64,000 bases of DNA from Phoronis australis (Eukaryota > Phoronida > Phoronidae): NCBI GenBank assembly GCA_002633005.1, contig NMRA01000039.1, positions 117,225 to 181,224 of the forward strand, read 5' to 3'. Of the stretch, positions 10,787-23,500 are shown in pieces (the stretch's first letter is position 1; every line of letters begins with the position of its first letter). A program made the position numbers and the translations under genes. The notes under the pieces are model-generated. The model was given only the letters and a program-made list of their open reading frames with translations, had not been told where the DNA came from and searched no databases.

Positions 10787-11702
10787 TTTTGATATCGCTC
10801 ATCTGACATCTACATAAACATGTATACATGTATATAGTATAAATATTGAACGTGTTTGTTTTGATATCGTTCATTTGACATCTATATGTACATGTATATA
10901 GTATAGCTATTGACTGTGTTTGTTTTGATATCGCTCATCTGCCATCTACATGTACATGTACATAGTATAAATATTGAACGTGTTTGTTTTGATATCGTTG
11001 ATCGGACATCTATATGTACATGTCTATAGTATAGCTATTGACTGTGTCTGTTTTGATATCGCTCATCTGACATCTACATGTACATGTATATAGTATAAAT
11101 ATTGAACGTGTTTGTTTTGATATCGCTCATCTGACATCCACATGAACATGTACAGTGTATATAGTATAACTATTGAACATGTTTGTTTTGATATCGCTCA
11201 TCTTACATCTACATGTACATGTATATAGTATAAATATTGAACGTGTTTGTTTTGATATCGCTCATCTGACACCTACATGTTTATGTACATAGTATAAATA
11301 TTGAATGTTTGTTTTGATATTGCTCATCTGACATCTACATGTACATGTATGTAGTATAAATATTGAACGTGTTTGTTTTGATATCGCTCATCTTACATCT
11401 ACATGTACATGTATATAGTATAAATATTGAACGTGTTTGTTTTGATATCGCTCATCTGACACCTACATGTTTATGTACATAGTATAAATATTGAACATGT
11501 TTGTTTTGATATCGCTCATCTGACATCTACATGTACATGTATATAGCATAAATATTGAATGTGTTTGTTTTGATATCACTCATCTGACATCTACATGTAC
11601 ATGTGTATAGTATAGATACTGAACGTGTTTGTTTTGATATCGCTCATCTAACATCTACATGTACATGTATATAGTATAAACATTGAACGTGTTTGTTTGC
11701 TT
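10787..11702 (+). repeat. Minisatellite, 64-base unit, about 14 copies
   Basis: A head-to-tail array of a 64-base unit; successive GTTTGTTTTG starts lie at 10854, 10918 and 10982, exactly 64 apart. Each unit contains GATATCGCTCATCTGACATC followed by the palindromic ACATGTACATGT and TATAGTATAAATATTGAAC. Units differ at scattered positions and a few by small indels (for example near 11145 and 11306). It has no coding potential. Confidence 0.95.
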
Positions 11703-14700
11703 TAAATATGGTTTGACTAAATTCGAATAAATGTACAGAGTTGTCGATAACGACAGGTACATAACTTTAAATAGATAAATCGTAATAAAGCTGTTTGTGA
11801 TCTGATGACACTGAGAAGAATTACGGGTTGTGAAATGATAATTAACAACTTATATTATTGACAGCTGGTGTTCAACAGGTTTAGCACGTACGACAATCAC
11901 CCTATATAGCAAAAAAATCTTTCCTAATGATGATATTTTACTGTAGTACATAAATCGAGCCTGTATGTGCCAATTTATCATGCTCTGTACAGTTGTCGAA
12001 AATTTTCAAACTAGAACGAATACTTGACTGAAAATTATCATTTTACATTTTAAACACTGTGACATGGGCTTCGAAATGAATCATATTCAGTGACGTATTC
12101 TGTTTTTCTTTTTCAAAGCCACATAAATACTCGCATAAGCTAGGATTTTTAAGCGAATGCGATTGGGGTTTGCCAATCTAGCCACAGTCAGCTCCCGATT
12201 GGCCTTTATTGGCTCAAATTGGTTTTAACCACTGCTTCAGGCACATCAGCGCCACTAGATAACTGAATACGATATAACATAAAAATCGCATCATGTCTGT
12301 TTGCATCAGAAGGATTTTTGTCACACTGAACAATTAACAAAAACCGATTCAGCGCATCACTTTTCAAAAAATAATCAATGATTTTTGTCCATGCCATTGC
12401 TAAGAGCAATTGAAATTGGAAGCATGAGTATTGAAAAATGAGGGGACAAACTTAAAGTTACATGTAAACTGTAGGATATTCTAAACGGGTGCATGTATAG
12501 GACAGAGAGCAAGAACAAGAATGTGAACTTTTGTGTATACTGGTTAACGCACCGTCTTCCTAAGTTTAGTAGAATAGGGTCATTGGTAGCCGCTCGTGGA
12601 ATTATTTTCTAGCCAGATAGCTTGCTGTATGAAGGCTTTAGTCAACATACAGCTAGGTAACATTGTGTGTTGAGCTCCTTTAGACCCCGAAATTTCACAC
12701 AGCCAGGGTACTTCTGCTCGTCACCTTGCCTTAAAACTGACATGTGTATGTATATCAACAACGATCGGCGGCGCCAATGCATGCAAAATGTGGGAGTCAA
12801 AGGACACTCTTGCCCGTTGCAGCCGTTTAAGTGAAAAAATATTACACGCGCACGCGCAATTCCCTGAAAATTTTCAACATTTTTGCGAAAGAATGAAAGT
12901 TTCGCAGCAGCAAATTTTGTTTTGAAATTCGGTTTGCTGGTGTTTAATACTAAAAACGAAATGAAACCAGTTACGATAATTTGTTGTTACACTTACACAA
13001 CATCGTGGAGAGAAGAACAGTTAATTGAAGAATCGTGGCGAAAGCTGACGCAAAAGATTGCACCGCAAATTAAGCAGCCGAGAAACGCCAATTTTTCCAA
13101 CACCGGTAAACAATTTATTGTAGTTTACTCAAGGAAGGGTGTAATTTTTATTGACACTAATTTTGTGTCACATTTTATTTGGTTCGTTTTCACCCACATC
13201 GGCCCGAAGCTCTGCACCAAGGGTAACTATTTCTGTGACAACGATAGCGCAACACATGTCCTTATGCCACGTTTTGTTTTTAACCACCAGTTTTGAGCCA
13301 GAGCAGATCCGTGTAAAGTCTTATTGGAAAGTAACTCAGCGACATAATAAAAATATGAAATGTGTAATTGGCGCAAACTATTGCCGTAGGTCCTGGATTG
13401 AGGGTGTCGCGGGAAATGGGTCGTGGGTTTGGGGGTCGAGGGGGCTTAGACCAATCCCCAAAAAGCATTGCCCGTATCACAAATGAAAATATGATTTTTC
13501 ATGAAGATCGCTGAATTTTCACCAGAAAATTTTTGCACCCAACTTGAACATTCTGTTTACATTCTGGCTACAAAATCGAGAGAAATGGGGGAAGAGGGGG
13601 ATACATAGAGAGAGAGGGAGAGGGGGAGCATAAGAGCGAAATGGGGGGAGAAAGGGGGGAGGGGTGAGAGAGAGAAAGAGAGATGTGGAAGAATGGGGAG
13701 AGGAACAATGAGGGGGGGGGGCGGACAGTAAGGGTGGAAGAGAGCCTGACAGCGAGGCAAATCCTATCCGCGGTCCATACATTGGACACATTTTGGAAGA
13801 CTGACATGCTATCAATAGCATAAATACTAAATTAATCTGAAACTTTGTCAAAACTAATCGCGCTGCATATTAACAATCCACAGAATACTACACGACTAAG
13901 AAATATTGTTATTTCGTGCAGTGATAACTATGGTTATTCACGGTGGATATGCATGTAATTGCAGGAGAAGCGGCTTGGATTACTGTATAGTGAGTAAGAA
14001 TCTAAAATTTTGTTCTTGTAAATTCTTGAAAGCCCAGTTGTTTAAAGTTTTATCTGATCTAGAACACAAGAGGAAGTCATACTTTCATTGACGATTTTAG
14101 GCACAGGCAGGTGAAAAGTGACGTCTCGGGATGTTTTTGTCTCTAATATGACATTGTAGTTGCGTAACGTAACAATAAAGTTTCCAAGAGTTCTTTTGAA
14201 CGAGAATTTTTAACTGATATGTTGCCTTGGTTGTAAAAGTAAATGAAGTTGTTTTAAAAGTACATGTATTGTGAAGGTTGCTTGTGGAACAACGTTTAAG
14301 ATGTTTTTAAATGAGATAAACCATTGTCATCAAGTACACGGAGAGCAATTTGAAAAAAGGTTCATACTGAAAATGTTGACGACTTCTTTTTTGTCAAAAT
14401 TCTGGGGTTAAAATGTCTCAATTGTATGTTCTGGCATAGGCGTATAGGTCACAAACGCCATACTGGCTGGTAGTTCGTAAACGTGGGGTGTTCGCAAACT
14501 GGGCCGGCTCTGACGTTGCTCTAAATTTCATTGGCCGGGGTGTTCTCATGAGGCGCTTTGGCGTCGTTGTGCATTTTCCGTGCCATCATGTCGCGTGCTG
14601 TTCGTGGCGCTCCGTACTACAAGATTATCTCTTTCATTTAGTAGTTTCGGCGTTAGAAAATCCATTGCTGTTACCCTGGCGTTGTAAGTTCGAAGGCTAC

Positions 14701-14828
14701 TCGATCTGAGCTGCCGTGCCCTGCCGTGATCAAATAGTTAAAGTTCAGAGGTCAAGGGCCAAACACTTATATTTTGATCTCAAAATAGCATATATGTTTC
14801 CACAATGTCCACATAAAATTCAACAAAT
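11703..14828. other. No supported gene; GA-rich tract at 13585-13735
   Basis: An uninterrupted plus-strand frame of 137 codons (12883-13296) occurs but matches no family and lacks splice or promoter support, so I do not call it a gene. A purine-rich tract of GAGAGGGGG words covers about 13585-13735. Confidence 0.4.
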
Positions 14829-15017
14829 CTAATACATCCTCCTGTTGTTTGTGTTGCCTGACGCCTGCTGAGGGAGCGGGGTTTCCGCTTCCGGTATGGG
14901 CAAATAACTGGCCCCGTCTTCTCTCACATTAGGACGCGTCGACACTCGCACCCGTTTCACCTGGTTGCTTGCCCTGTTCTTCAAGCGTTTCATGGCGTTA
15001 ATTGCGGAATTAACTTC
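14829..15017 (-). CDS. Orphan terminal exon, basic then Pro-rich tail
   Basis: A strong acceptor (pyrimidine-rich tract ending TTTTCAG) opens a 63-codon frame to a stop at 14829-14831. It begins EVNSAINAMKRLKNRASNQ, is strongly basic, then turns acidic and Pro/Gln/Asn-rich, and ends NNRRMY. It resembles a cytoplasmic or C-terminal tail. Entry is phase 0. The membrane exon of the EGF gene upstream (17355-17539) offers only a phase 2 donor at its end, so the two cannot be joined directly in this frame. It may be an alternative 3' end that uses an unseen exon, or the last exon of another minus-strand gene. Confidence 0.45.
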   Translation of the reverse strand, partial: EVNSAINAMKRLKNRASNQVKRVRVSTRPNVREDGASYLPIPEAETPLPQQASGNTNNRRMY

Positions 15018-17092
15018 CTGAAAACGCAATGGAAAAATTGAAGACAAGGATGTGCATAGCAAGAGGAGCCTTAACGTCAATAGATATAGTCAGAACCAGC
15101 CATTATTATGATAACCATGTGATTGGTTGAAGCGCAGTAAAAGTGCCCGCAACGGATTTATTTTGTATTCTGCGTCATTCAAAAGTTAATGTCGGGAGAA
15201 TGAGAAAGACAGTGTGCAGTCTTGGCTTACATGTACTTAGATAACGGTAGAGGACACATTGGGGATTTTCATTTATTCCGCCTCCTTTCACTATGATAAA
15301 CAATTGGCAGCAAAATGAAATCTCAAGACATTCTTCATTTAGCTTGAGAAGTCGTGTCCGAATTTTCATCCACACACTTCTGTTGTGTACACGACATGTG
15401 GGCAGCTCTCTGCACACTCCGATTGCAGTGCACGACTTCGTATACAGTGTATGGATGTTATATCAACAAGACGGGACAGAATACCTGTCTAGGTACACGT
15501 ACACACTAACAGTGGAGTAGCATGCCAAAAAGGGGGCGAAATACAGAGCATGTCTGAATTTGCTCCAGTTTTTTGTTCACTGGCCCATCGGTGCTTGCGA
15601 TTTTGATTCGAAATCTTGTGGAATAATTTGAATGAACCACATGACCTATCAAGAAAATTCCCGCTGAGGCGATCCATGAATTTGCCCATTATTTACGCCG
15701 GATCTGGTTCCCGGAAGGGCATCAATCAAACACAAACTCATATTTGAGTTTACAAGTGTGTAGCTTGGGTTTCGGAAAAGCAGCGCACGTACACGTACAT
15801 GTACGTGAAAACCTCAGTTAATAATGCTAGGGTGAAAATGCTTCTGGTGTTGTTCAACCCACACCGCATTTTCACGCTTACACCATGTCTACAAGTGCCG
15901 TGAAATCCTTTCAAATGAAAATACAGATGCAAATCTACAATTCCAAAAACACAGCAAACGTGAAATTGAGTAGCTAGCTAGAGTAATTGATCCAGCCGAG
16001 ATGTTTGCCTACCTCTTCAGTAAGAAAGTTTCTTTTGGACCTCCTGAAAATGAAAGTGACATTCAATTTGTTTCATTATTTGCAAAAGCCGACGGTGCGT
16101 CTATCAAATTTTGATGCATGTTCTTTTCACTTTACACATGCAGTGTGATACAATTATGCATACACACACGCACAAGCGCACATGCACGCGCACACGCACA
16201 CACCCGCACACATATATACATGTGTTTGTTTGTGTCTCTGTGTGTATGTGTGTTTATGTATGTATGTATACACACACGCACACGTGGGTGTGTGCGTATT
16301 ATATAGACACATAATATATATAGACACACACAGATGAAATGAATTATCGATATGACAGTAGTACTCCAATGTAAGTGGGATAACCTTATACCACATTATC
16401 AGCCTGACCTGGCCAATACAACCGTTAAATAACCCATTTAGTTATTCAACGCCCGTCGAATAATATTTTTGCGGGAGCTGAAAATAGGTATGAGGACGCG
16501 CAGTAATCACATGTTCAACAAACGGTACTGTACCGACGTATGTACCTATGAAAACTTAGACGCACAATTTCAATCAAACGACGTCTTTAATTCAGTAACA
16601 TTTATCTGTCATTTTTCTCTCACTTGTAAATCATCGATCTCCAGTTTGAATGCGGGTGACGTGTAGTCGGGATCCTTTGACTTGGACATTAGACTCTGCA
16701 ACCAGTGGTAACCTGCTTTAGCAGACAATATTTTCACTGTGGAAGCTTAGCATGATCAGATGTATATTAAGCTAGACTAGACTCATTTTATTTCTATTTT
16801 GTACAAATTTTCCACGGGTTTTGAGTAAAAACATAATATTAACAAGAATAACGGCGTTTTTAAAAGGTCACGACCTCCGAACCCGGCCTGTGACATAGAA
16901 AGTAGTTACTAACCCGAGAGGAGTCGAGAAATGTAAATCAATTCATTGTAATGTCTATCGTTCAGTATGTGGTATAAATAGATGGTTGCATGTTTTCAAT
17001 TGTTATCCCTTTTATCTAGAGCCCTTGGGTGATAATTCTCCAAAATCCTCTCGTGCTCTAGATTACGGGGATAACGACTTCGCCACGTAATA

Positions 17093-17184
<92 letters not shown>

Positions 17185-17354
17185 GTGTGTGTGTGTTTGT
17201 GTGTGTATGGAACCGGATTTATAACGGTAAACAGTCTAAATCAAAGTTGGCCTTTTGGGAGAAGGATTTCGTGAGTCAGTTCAGTTTGGCAAAACACATG
17301 TTTAATGGGAAATATTAAGCGGTAGTGATTTTAATCTAATAGTCGTATCCTAGG
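15018..17354. other. No supported gene; dinucleotide tracts
   Basis: The stretch holds an impure CA/GT region at about 16160-16330 and a pure (GT)n array of more than 100 bases at 17101-17210. A 60-base block at 17031-17095 (CTCCAAAATCC...GCTCTAGATTACGG) recurs at 20564-20627, so it is a dispersed repeat. A long open minus frame at 15175-15417 shows no family match. Confidence 0.45.
17101..17210 (+). repeat. (GT)n microsatellite
   Basis: A near-pure GT dinucleotide array of about 110 bases with a few interruptions near its 3' end. Its apparent open frames are artefacts of the repeat. Confidence 0.97.
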
Positions 17355-17539
17355 TCACCTTGAGTAAATATAGTACGTGGTTCCAATGACAAGCATCAGT
17401 AAGGCCACGCCTCCGAGCGACGCTCCCACAACTGCGCCTGTGTTTGTCTTGCGCCTTGGTGCTTTCATAGGATGGGGTTGTGTGGGAAGTCCCATGTTGA
17501 TTTTGAACATATTTTCTTGAAAGGACTCGTCAGATCTGG
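17355..17539 (-). CDS. EGF gene, terminal exon: membrane helix and stop
   Basis: The acceptor TATTTTACAG opens the exon in phase 1, matching the upstream EGF exon. A polar stem of about 30 residues with RRK near its end is followed by a hydrophobic segment (AVVGASLGGVALLMLVIG), then TTYYIYSR and a TGA at 17355-17357. The exon therefore encodes the single transmembrane helix with a minimal tail. A possible donor (TCAAG|GTGACC) overlaps the stop codon, so a spliced variant with a different tail is possible. Confidence 0.78.
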
Positions 17540-20500
17540 CTGTAAAATACGTTAGCGTGAGTGTTGATACTCTGGACAACAGGCCTACTGAGTGTCGGTG
17601 CTCGACTTGACGACCTGAAGGTCACAAACGTGACTGTTTGGCGACCTGGCAAAATCCCAAGACGTCACGAAATCGTCACAACGTGTATCAATGAAGTCAG
17701 ACAGTAATTCTCCATTGTTCGTCTCGAATTTTCTTTTGACATTCAAACCTATCTAGAGTTTCCTTAAACGCCTTTGGTTCGCAATTATATTATCGTGAAG
17801 TCAGTGCATTTACCACCCTCAGAAATCAGCACACGTCAAGTACACTGCACGCACTTAAATTACAGGGGGAAGTAAAGAAACGGAAATCAGGGTAGAGTTC
17901 ACTAACGCTAGGACCTCGCAAGATTCCGTGAGACATTGCCGGGTATTTTACCTGAGAACACGTGATTTTGGCTACATTTTAGATAAGTCCTAGGGTTACT
18001 GAACACCACAAAGAATTGTAGCAGATGAGGATTGGACACCCACTTACTGTGAACCCAATTGTCTGCCTTGTTCGTTGGGAGGAGAAATTGTTGTACGGAG
18101 AGAAATGGAGGAGGTATGTATATTTTTTAGAACTGAGTGCGGCGCGTTTTTTTTTTTTTGTTTGGTGTTGGCGGCCTAATATTNNNNNNNNNNNNNNNNN
18201 NNNNNNNNCCCCCCCCCCCCCCCCCCAGTCCCCCATGGTGCGCCCCCATGTGGTGTTGTTTAAAAATGCTCTTTCCGTTTCATGTTTGTAAAGTGTATTT
18301 TAACACAAGTAAATTTAGTGGAAACTTAATATCAAATATTTTCAAACGTGACTTTTTAGCCTAATGTTTAATATTGGTGGTGCACCCCTACCTAAAATGA
18401 ACGCCGTAGTGACAGAATGCTGACTCGTGCGTGCATTATGGGTATTAACTTAACTGCTGCCATATGTAATAAGGGTTCCACGGAAACCAGTCCCAACTTC
18501 AAAAAGGAATAGTAAAATATGACAAACAAAAACCAGGCTGAACATTACGAAATATTTATATTTTTGTAATATCATTCGACTGTAGAAACTTACAACGTGT
18601 TCTAAATTGGTGAATGCACACGAAACTGTATACGGTATCTTTAAATTACTAAATGGCTGCGCTTATACCATTTTGACAGAATTTCAGTACTACGATTAGG
18701 CACGGGATTACAAAGTAGCTACAGAATAGGAAAGGTGAATATTCTCAGCATGTGCTAAACGTGTTTCTTTAGTTGAGGTGCATGAGATTCCCAAAAAGGG
18801 GCAACAATGTGCCTGGGAGTATGTCATACATAGAGTGGGTTATACTGTGTCCGTGCAACCACCAACTGTATGCGGAGTACGTGTGCCCAAATCACAGCCG
18901 ATGATGGCTGTTTTGTAACGTGTGAACAATCGACATTAAATAACTCTTACAGATGCATGTGAAGCCTCTATCTGTGATGTCCATTTCGCACACCTTCTCT
19001 GGCGGACACGGGTTGTCCTGGCACGTAGCTATTCTTGTCTCACAAAATCGCCCCGACCACATAGGCTGGCAAACGCATTTGAATCCCTCTTTCGTATCCT
19101 AGAAGGACAAAAACCTGCCAGAAAGCTTTGATAGATCGCCTTTGTAAGACTGAACTGAAAGTTCCCTTCAATTATTCAATGTCTTTCTGTAGTACGTCTG
19201 AATGTGCCGACCTAAATTGCGACCACCATTTGATTCAAAGTGGCGAAAAGCAGTGAACTAGACGACAAATATAGCACAAGTGGTATGGCGAGGCGAACCG
19301 TTACTGGCGTTAAAGATCTGGCTGCACTGTGAGACCACAGAATGTTGTTTCGAATAAAATGGTGGAAACCTCAAACTGCGACAAATTGTGCAGATAGTCA
19401 AAAAACTAATCGCTCTTACCGGCTTGATTGCGTGTGACAAACACATCATGCGTTTTGGTAATGGTGGCCACAGTAAAAATAATTATGGTCTTTAGAGTTC
19501 CATGCAAGTAAAGTCGTCCATAGCTCATCACGAAGGTCAACAAATAGAAACACAGGCAAACTTTGTCAAGTGTTCAGTTCACGTACGTACATGAACGTGT
19601 ACTGCACATGTACAGGGACAGTTCGGAGATATTATTTTTGGCAAAAGTTATTCAATTAGCGCCTCTGAGTGTCTTTCTTAATCGCATTGTGGAACGGTTG
19701 TTGGGTGGCAGTCATCCCTTGACATCACAGAAAACCTGGGGACTTCTACGTAATATGACGGAAGCAATGCTTGCCACTTGAGTTCACCATAATAAAAAAG
19801 ATAAGTCGACGCCAACATCATTTTGGGCTTGGCCTGAGAAATATTTTGGGCTCATTTAATTAATCCTTTATGTTATCAGTTGAACAAGTAGAATTGTAAC
19901 TTCAGGGTATGTCTGCCAGCATAGATAATGATAACTTTTGCTCCATACAAGGAAGTTCAACTAAAGCCGTCATATCAAATTACATGGTGTTTTGACAATC
20001 TAACATTTTCACTTCAGCTTTAATCCGACTCCCAAATTGTCCATTTGTTTTAAAACAGGAGTTTGACTACCGCAACTTTCCAATGTTTATGTTAATGCTC
20101 ACAACTTACAGTTCCTGGGAAACACGAACACTTTGTTTAAGTTAGAAGACGCAAGTGACTATAATTTCGGGTGCACAATGCCTTTAAAATCGCAACGAAA
20201 CGACAACAAAGTTCTTCATTGGCTTACAATTGCCTTACTTACTTTTGAGTGTTGTTTTTATGTCTAATTACAGGCCTAACTTTTAATAATCGCCATGATA
20301 TGATATTGGACAGATTTAAAATCTGAGAACTTTACCATATTGCTGTACGCATGTGGTAAGATCCGACAATCTTTTTGAAGCACTCATTTAAAAAATACTG
20401 TTTGCAATCGATATAGAGCCCGTCAATAAAGGCTCATTCATACTAAAGAAAAAAATAAGACAGCACACCTAAATACATCGATTTTCGCGGCATTGGCCGT

Positions 20501-23500
20501 AATTCTCACATTTCGGACAGTGCGCTTTTTAGTGTAAATCTGGCGATCAAGTAACGGTGATTATTCTCCAAAATCCACTCGGGCTCTAGATAACGGAGGA
20601 TAAAAACTTCGCCACGTAATAATCTATATTTATCACGAGCGGACGGCACTGCTATTGGGCCGTAGTTAACACGAGACAGATAAAATAGATTACATGTAGC
20701 AGCAATACCAGGAGTGCAAGGGCCGAGAATATCTGGACGACAACCTAAAGCGCAACTACCTTCGAAGAAGCTAATGCACTTTTAACCAGCTACGCGTGGT
20801 GTTTTGCCTTTAGAAATACGTAGGGCCTATCTCGGTTAAATTGTAATCAGGCCTACTGCTTTGTTTCGGAATAAGAATTCCAAACTTTTATTGGTTGAAT
20901 ATACCCCAGCTAAAAAAAGCAAGAGTCCTATAACTATCCAATAAACGCCCTAATACGTATTCGAAACAAAACAGAGTCACATGTAATGCAGAAGCGTCGT
21001 TTTCGATTGGTTTGCGAACAGCTTAACGTAAAGATGTTGAGCACCAATGGAAGTTGCAAATAATCAGTCAAAGCATGACACACGACAAATATGGGGATTT
21101 TCCGTAGATAAGCACACCCGATGAAACGCCCATAGGTGTTAATTGGGAAAATTATGCCGAATAAACGCCCATGGGCCTTTATTTGGAAAATTTCCCCTTA
21201 GAAGTCGACTAAGCGTCAACTTTTAGTCACAAATTCAGTTTTGTGGAGCATTTATCATTTATAAAAACGAACCCAGAGAGGCTATTGCACTTACAAAACT
21301 ATATGTCGTGCTTCATGCTGGCATAGGCGTCACCAAAACTATGAATTTCCGCTTAGTCCGGTCCCTTTGCAGCCAAAAACCCCAAAACATTTACACCCCG
21401 GATTAAAACACCAAAGTTGGTACACAGATACTTTGGGACACGCTGAATCCTATGGTAGTCGGTTGCCCGAAATTTGAGGTCAAAGTCAAGGCCAAATCAA
21501 GGTCAAAGATCACGTAGGTATTTTTTTGAAACGGCTTGACACAAAATTCTGCTTCATTGCTGTTTCAGGTGATAAGCAGGAGACATTATTTTGATTTCAA
21601 ATTAATGTTGATAACTTTTACAAACAAGTTAAAAGCATAAAAGTAATTTTCCTGACACTTAAGATGGCAATTAGCATAATTAATAGAGCATATATATTTT
21701 CCATGGAAGTTAAGTCTATTTGTTTTCTCTAACTGAGAAAAATTGTCAAACTAGTATGAATATGCATTAATTCAACCCTAAAATGTTTAACCTTATGCAG
21801 AAATTCATTTTTAAACGTCTTTATCAAAATATTATAATTAATTATGTAACAAATCGTCTCTGTAATTATAGGAAATTGCACATCTTGATAAATTTTCAAA
21901 GAACAATTTCTGAAAATCATCAATTTTAATTTGATCATAGCTAAAGTTATTTTTTTTTAATTAATGTGTTTATATTTTAGTTTGAACTTGATTGTGACAT
22001 AAGTTAAACCAATTAAGGTAATTTAGGTAATTTAAGGTTTACCAGCTTGAAATAACAAAAATCAGGTTTTACTTGTATCCCAATGAGGTGAATTCCTTGT
22101 TGCACAATATTTTAAAACAGATACAGGCATAATTAATTGTCTTGAGGAACATGTTGTATAAACAAATGTTTATTATTAATTGCGTCCATCTAATTGTTTG
22201 TGGTGACATATTGTCTAACAGCTGAGGCTGACCTCTGCTCATTCAGACAACAGCACCCAAACATGTGACATCAGCTCTGAGACTTGCATAATGTTGACCT
22301 CGAGTTCATTTTTCGTGTAATATTATTTTGAATGAGATTTTCTAATTTAGGTATGTACTTTTTTGATTAACTATGTATATAAATATATATCCTAAATTGT
22401 TTTAACTGATTGGAGACAATACTTTTGGTTGGCTTCAGCACATCTGAAGACAGGAGCAGGGGTTTCCTGTTTAAATCACTACAGTAGCTATTCGCATAAA
22501 TAGCCTACAATGTAAGTTGTTTAATAAGACCTAATTAAGAGACCAATTTTTCTAAAAAAAACTATTCCAATAAATAATGCCTACAAAAATTACGCTTTAA
22601 TTCCGCAGTACCTTATTCCCAAGGTCAAGTTGTTTGAGCAATGCCTTACTCCAGATTCACCACTTGTAATTGCCAGACAATTTATTGTTCTAAACCTTTA
22701 CCCACCATCCTGAAAGCAATTGCGACAATGTAGATTTTCTGAATAGGCACTATTAATAGAAATGTTTCAAAGACGGCTGGTTACCTGAGCTGGAACAATA
22801 CGTCAGCTCTCGTTACGTCACTATGACGTATTCGTACTGCCTGCTTCAGGAGGCCTCAGTGGCTACAGCTGGTAGATCTGATTCCTTTCTTCAAGCCTCA
22901 CACCTGACTCGAACAAGACATGCACACCAGGTGACAGCTCTATCTCTGGCAAAGCTACAGGAAGAACTATTTATTATTGTGAAAAATGAAGGTGCGGCTT
23001 TGGACCGAAGAGTCTCCCGCAGGAAAAGTGATAGCTCTACCCATGTTCCATGCCTTAACAGGGTTGGACACAACGTCCCAGTCCTATGGAAAAGGGACGA
23101 AAACAGCATGGGAGACATGAACAGCTTACCGTGATGCTACTCAGGCATTCTCGTGCCGACAATCAATTCCTTTCAACAACTCACCATCGACAGTCAGGAA
23201 TTCAAAACAATTGACACATTTACATGTTTTTTATGGTCGAAAAGTCGAAACCAGCCAAGTCAATACTTTACGAAATGAGCTTTTCCAACAAAAGTTCAGA
23301 TCATGCCAAATTTATCGCCTACCCAATCTCCTCTGATAAAACCAATTAACAAATGCCTGTATCAAGCTGACAATCCACGAGAATCCAAGTTCATAAAGGT
23401 TTGGATGGCAGAGAGACAAGAGCTAACGATGCATACCTTACTGGACAGATATGCTTGAAATCTCCAAAGCTGGTCAGCAGCTCATGGTTGCAAGAGCATA

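Noticed and set aside
10787-11702. CRISPR-like array
   Set aside because: The 64-base unit repeats completely, without unique spacers; it is a minisatellite in animal DNA.
12883-13296. Open plus-strand frame of 137 codons
   Set aside because: No recognised domain, no splice sites or promoter; frames of this length are expected by chance in 64 kb.
15175-15417. Cys-containing minus-strand frame considered as an intermediate exon of the EGF gene
   Set aside because: The cysteine spacing is not EGF-like and I could not find a donor/acceptor pair with the required phase 2 to phase 0.
17103-17318. Cys/Val-rich frame
   Set aside because: It is the (GT)n array read as protein.
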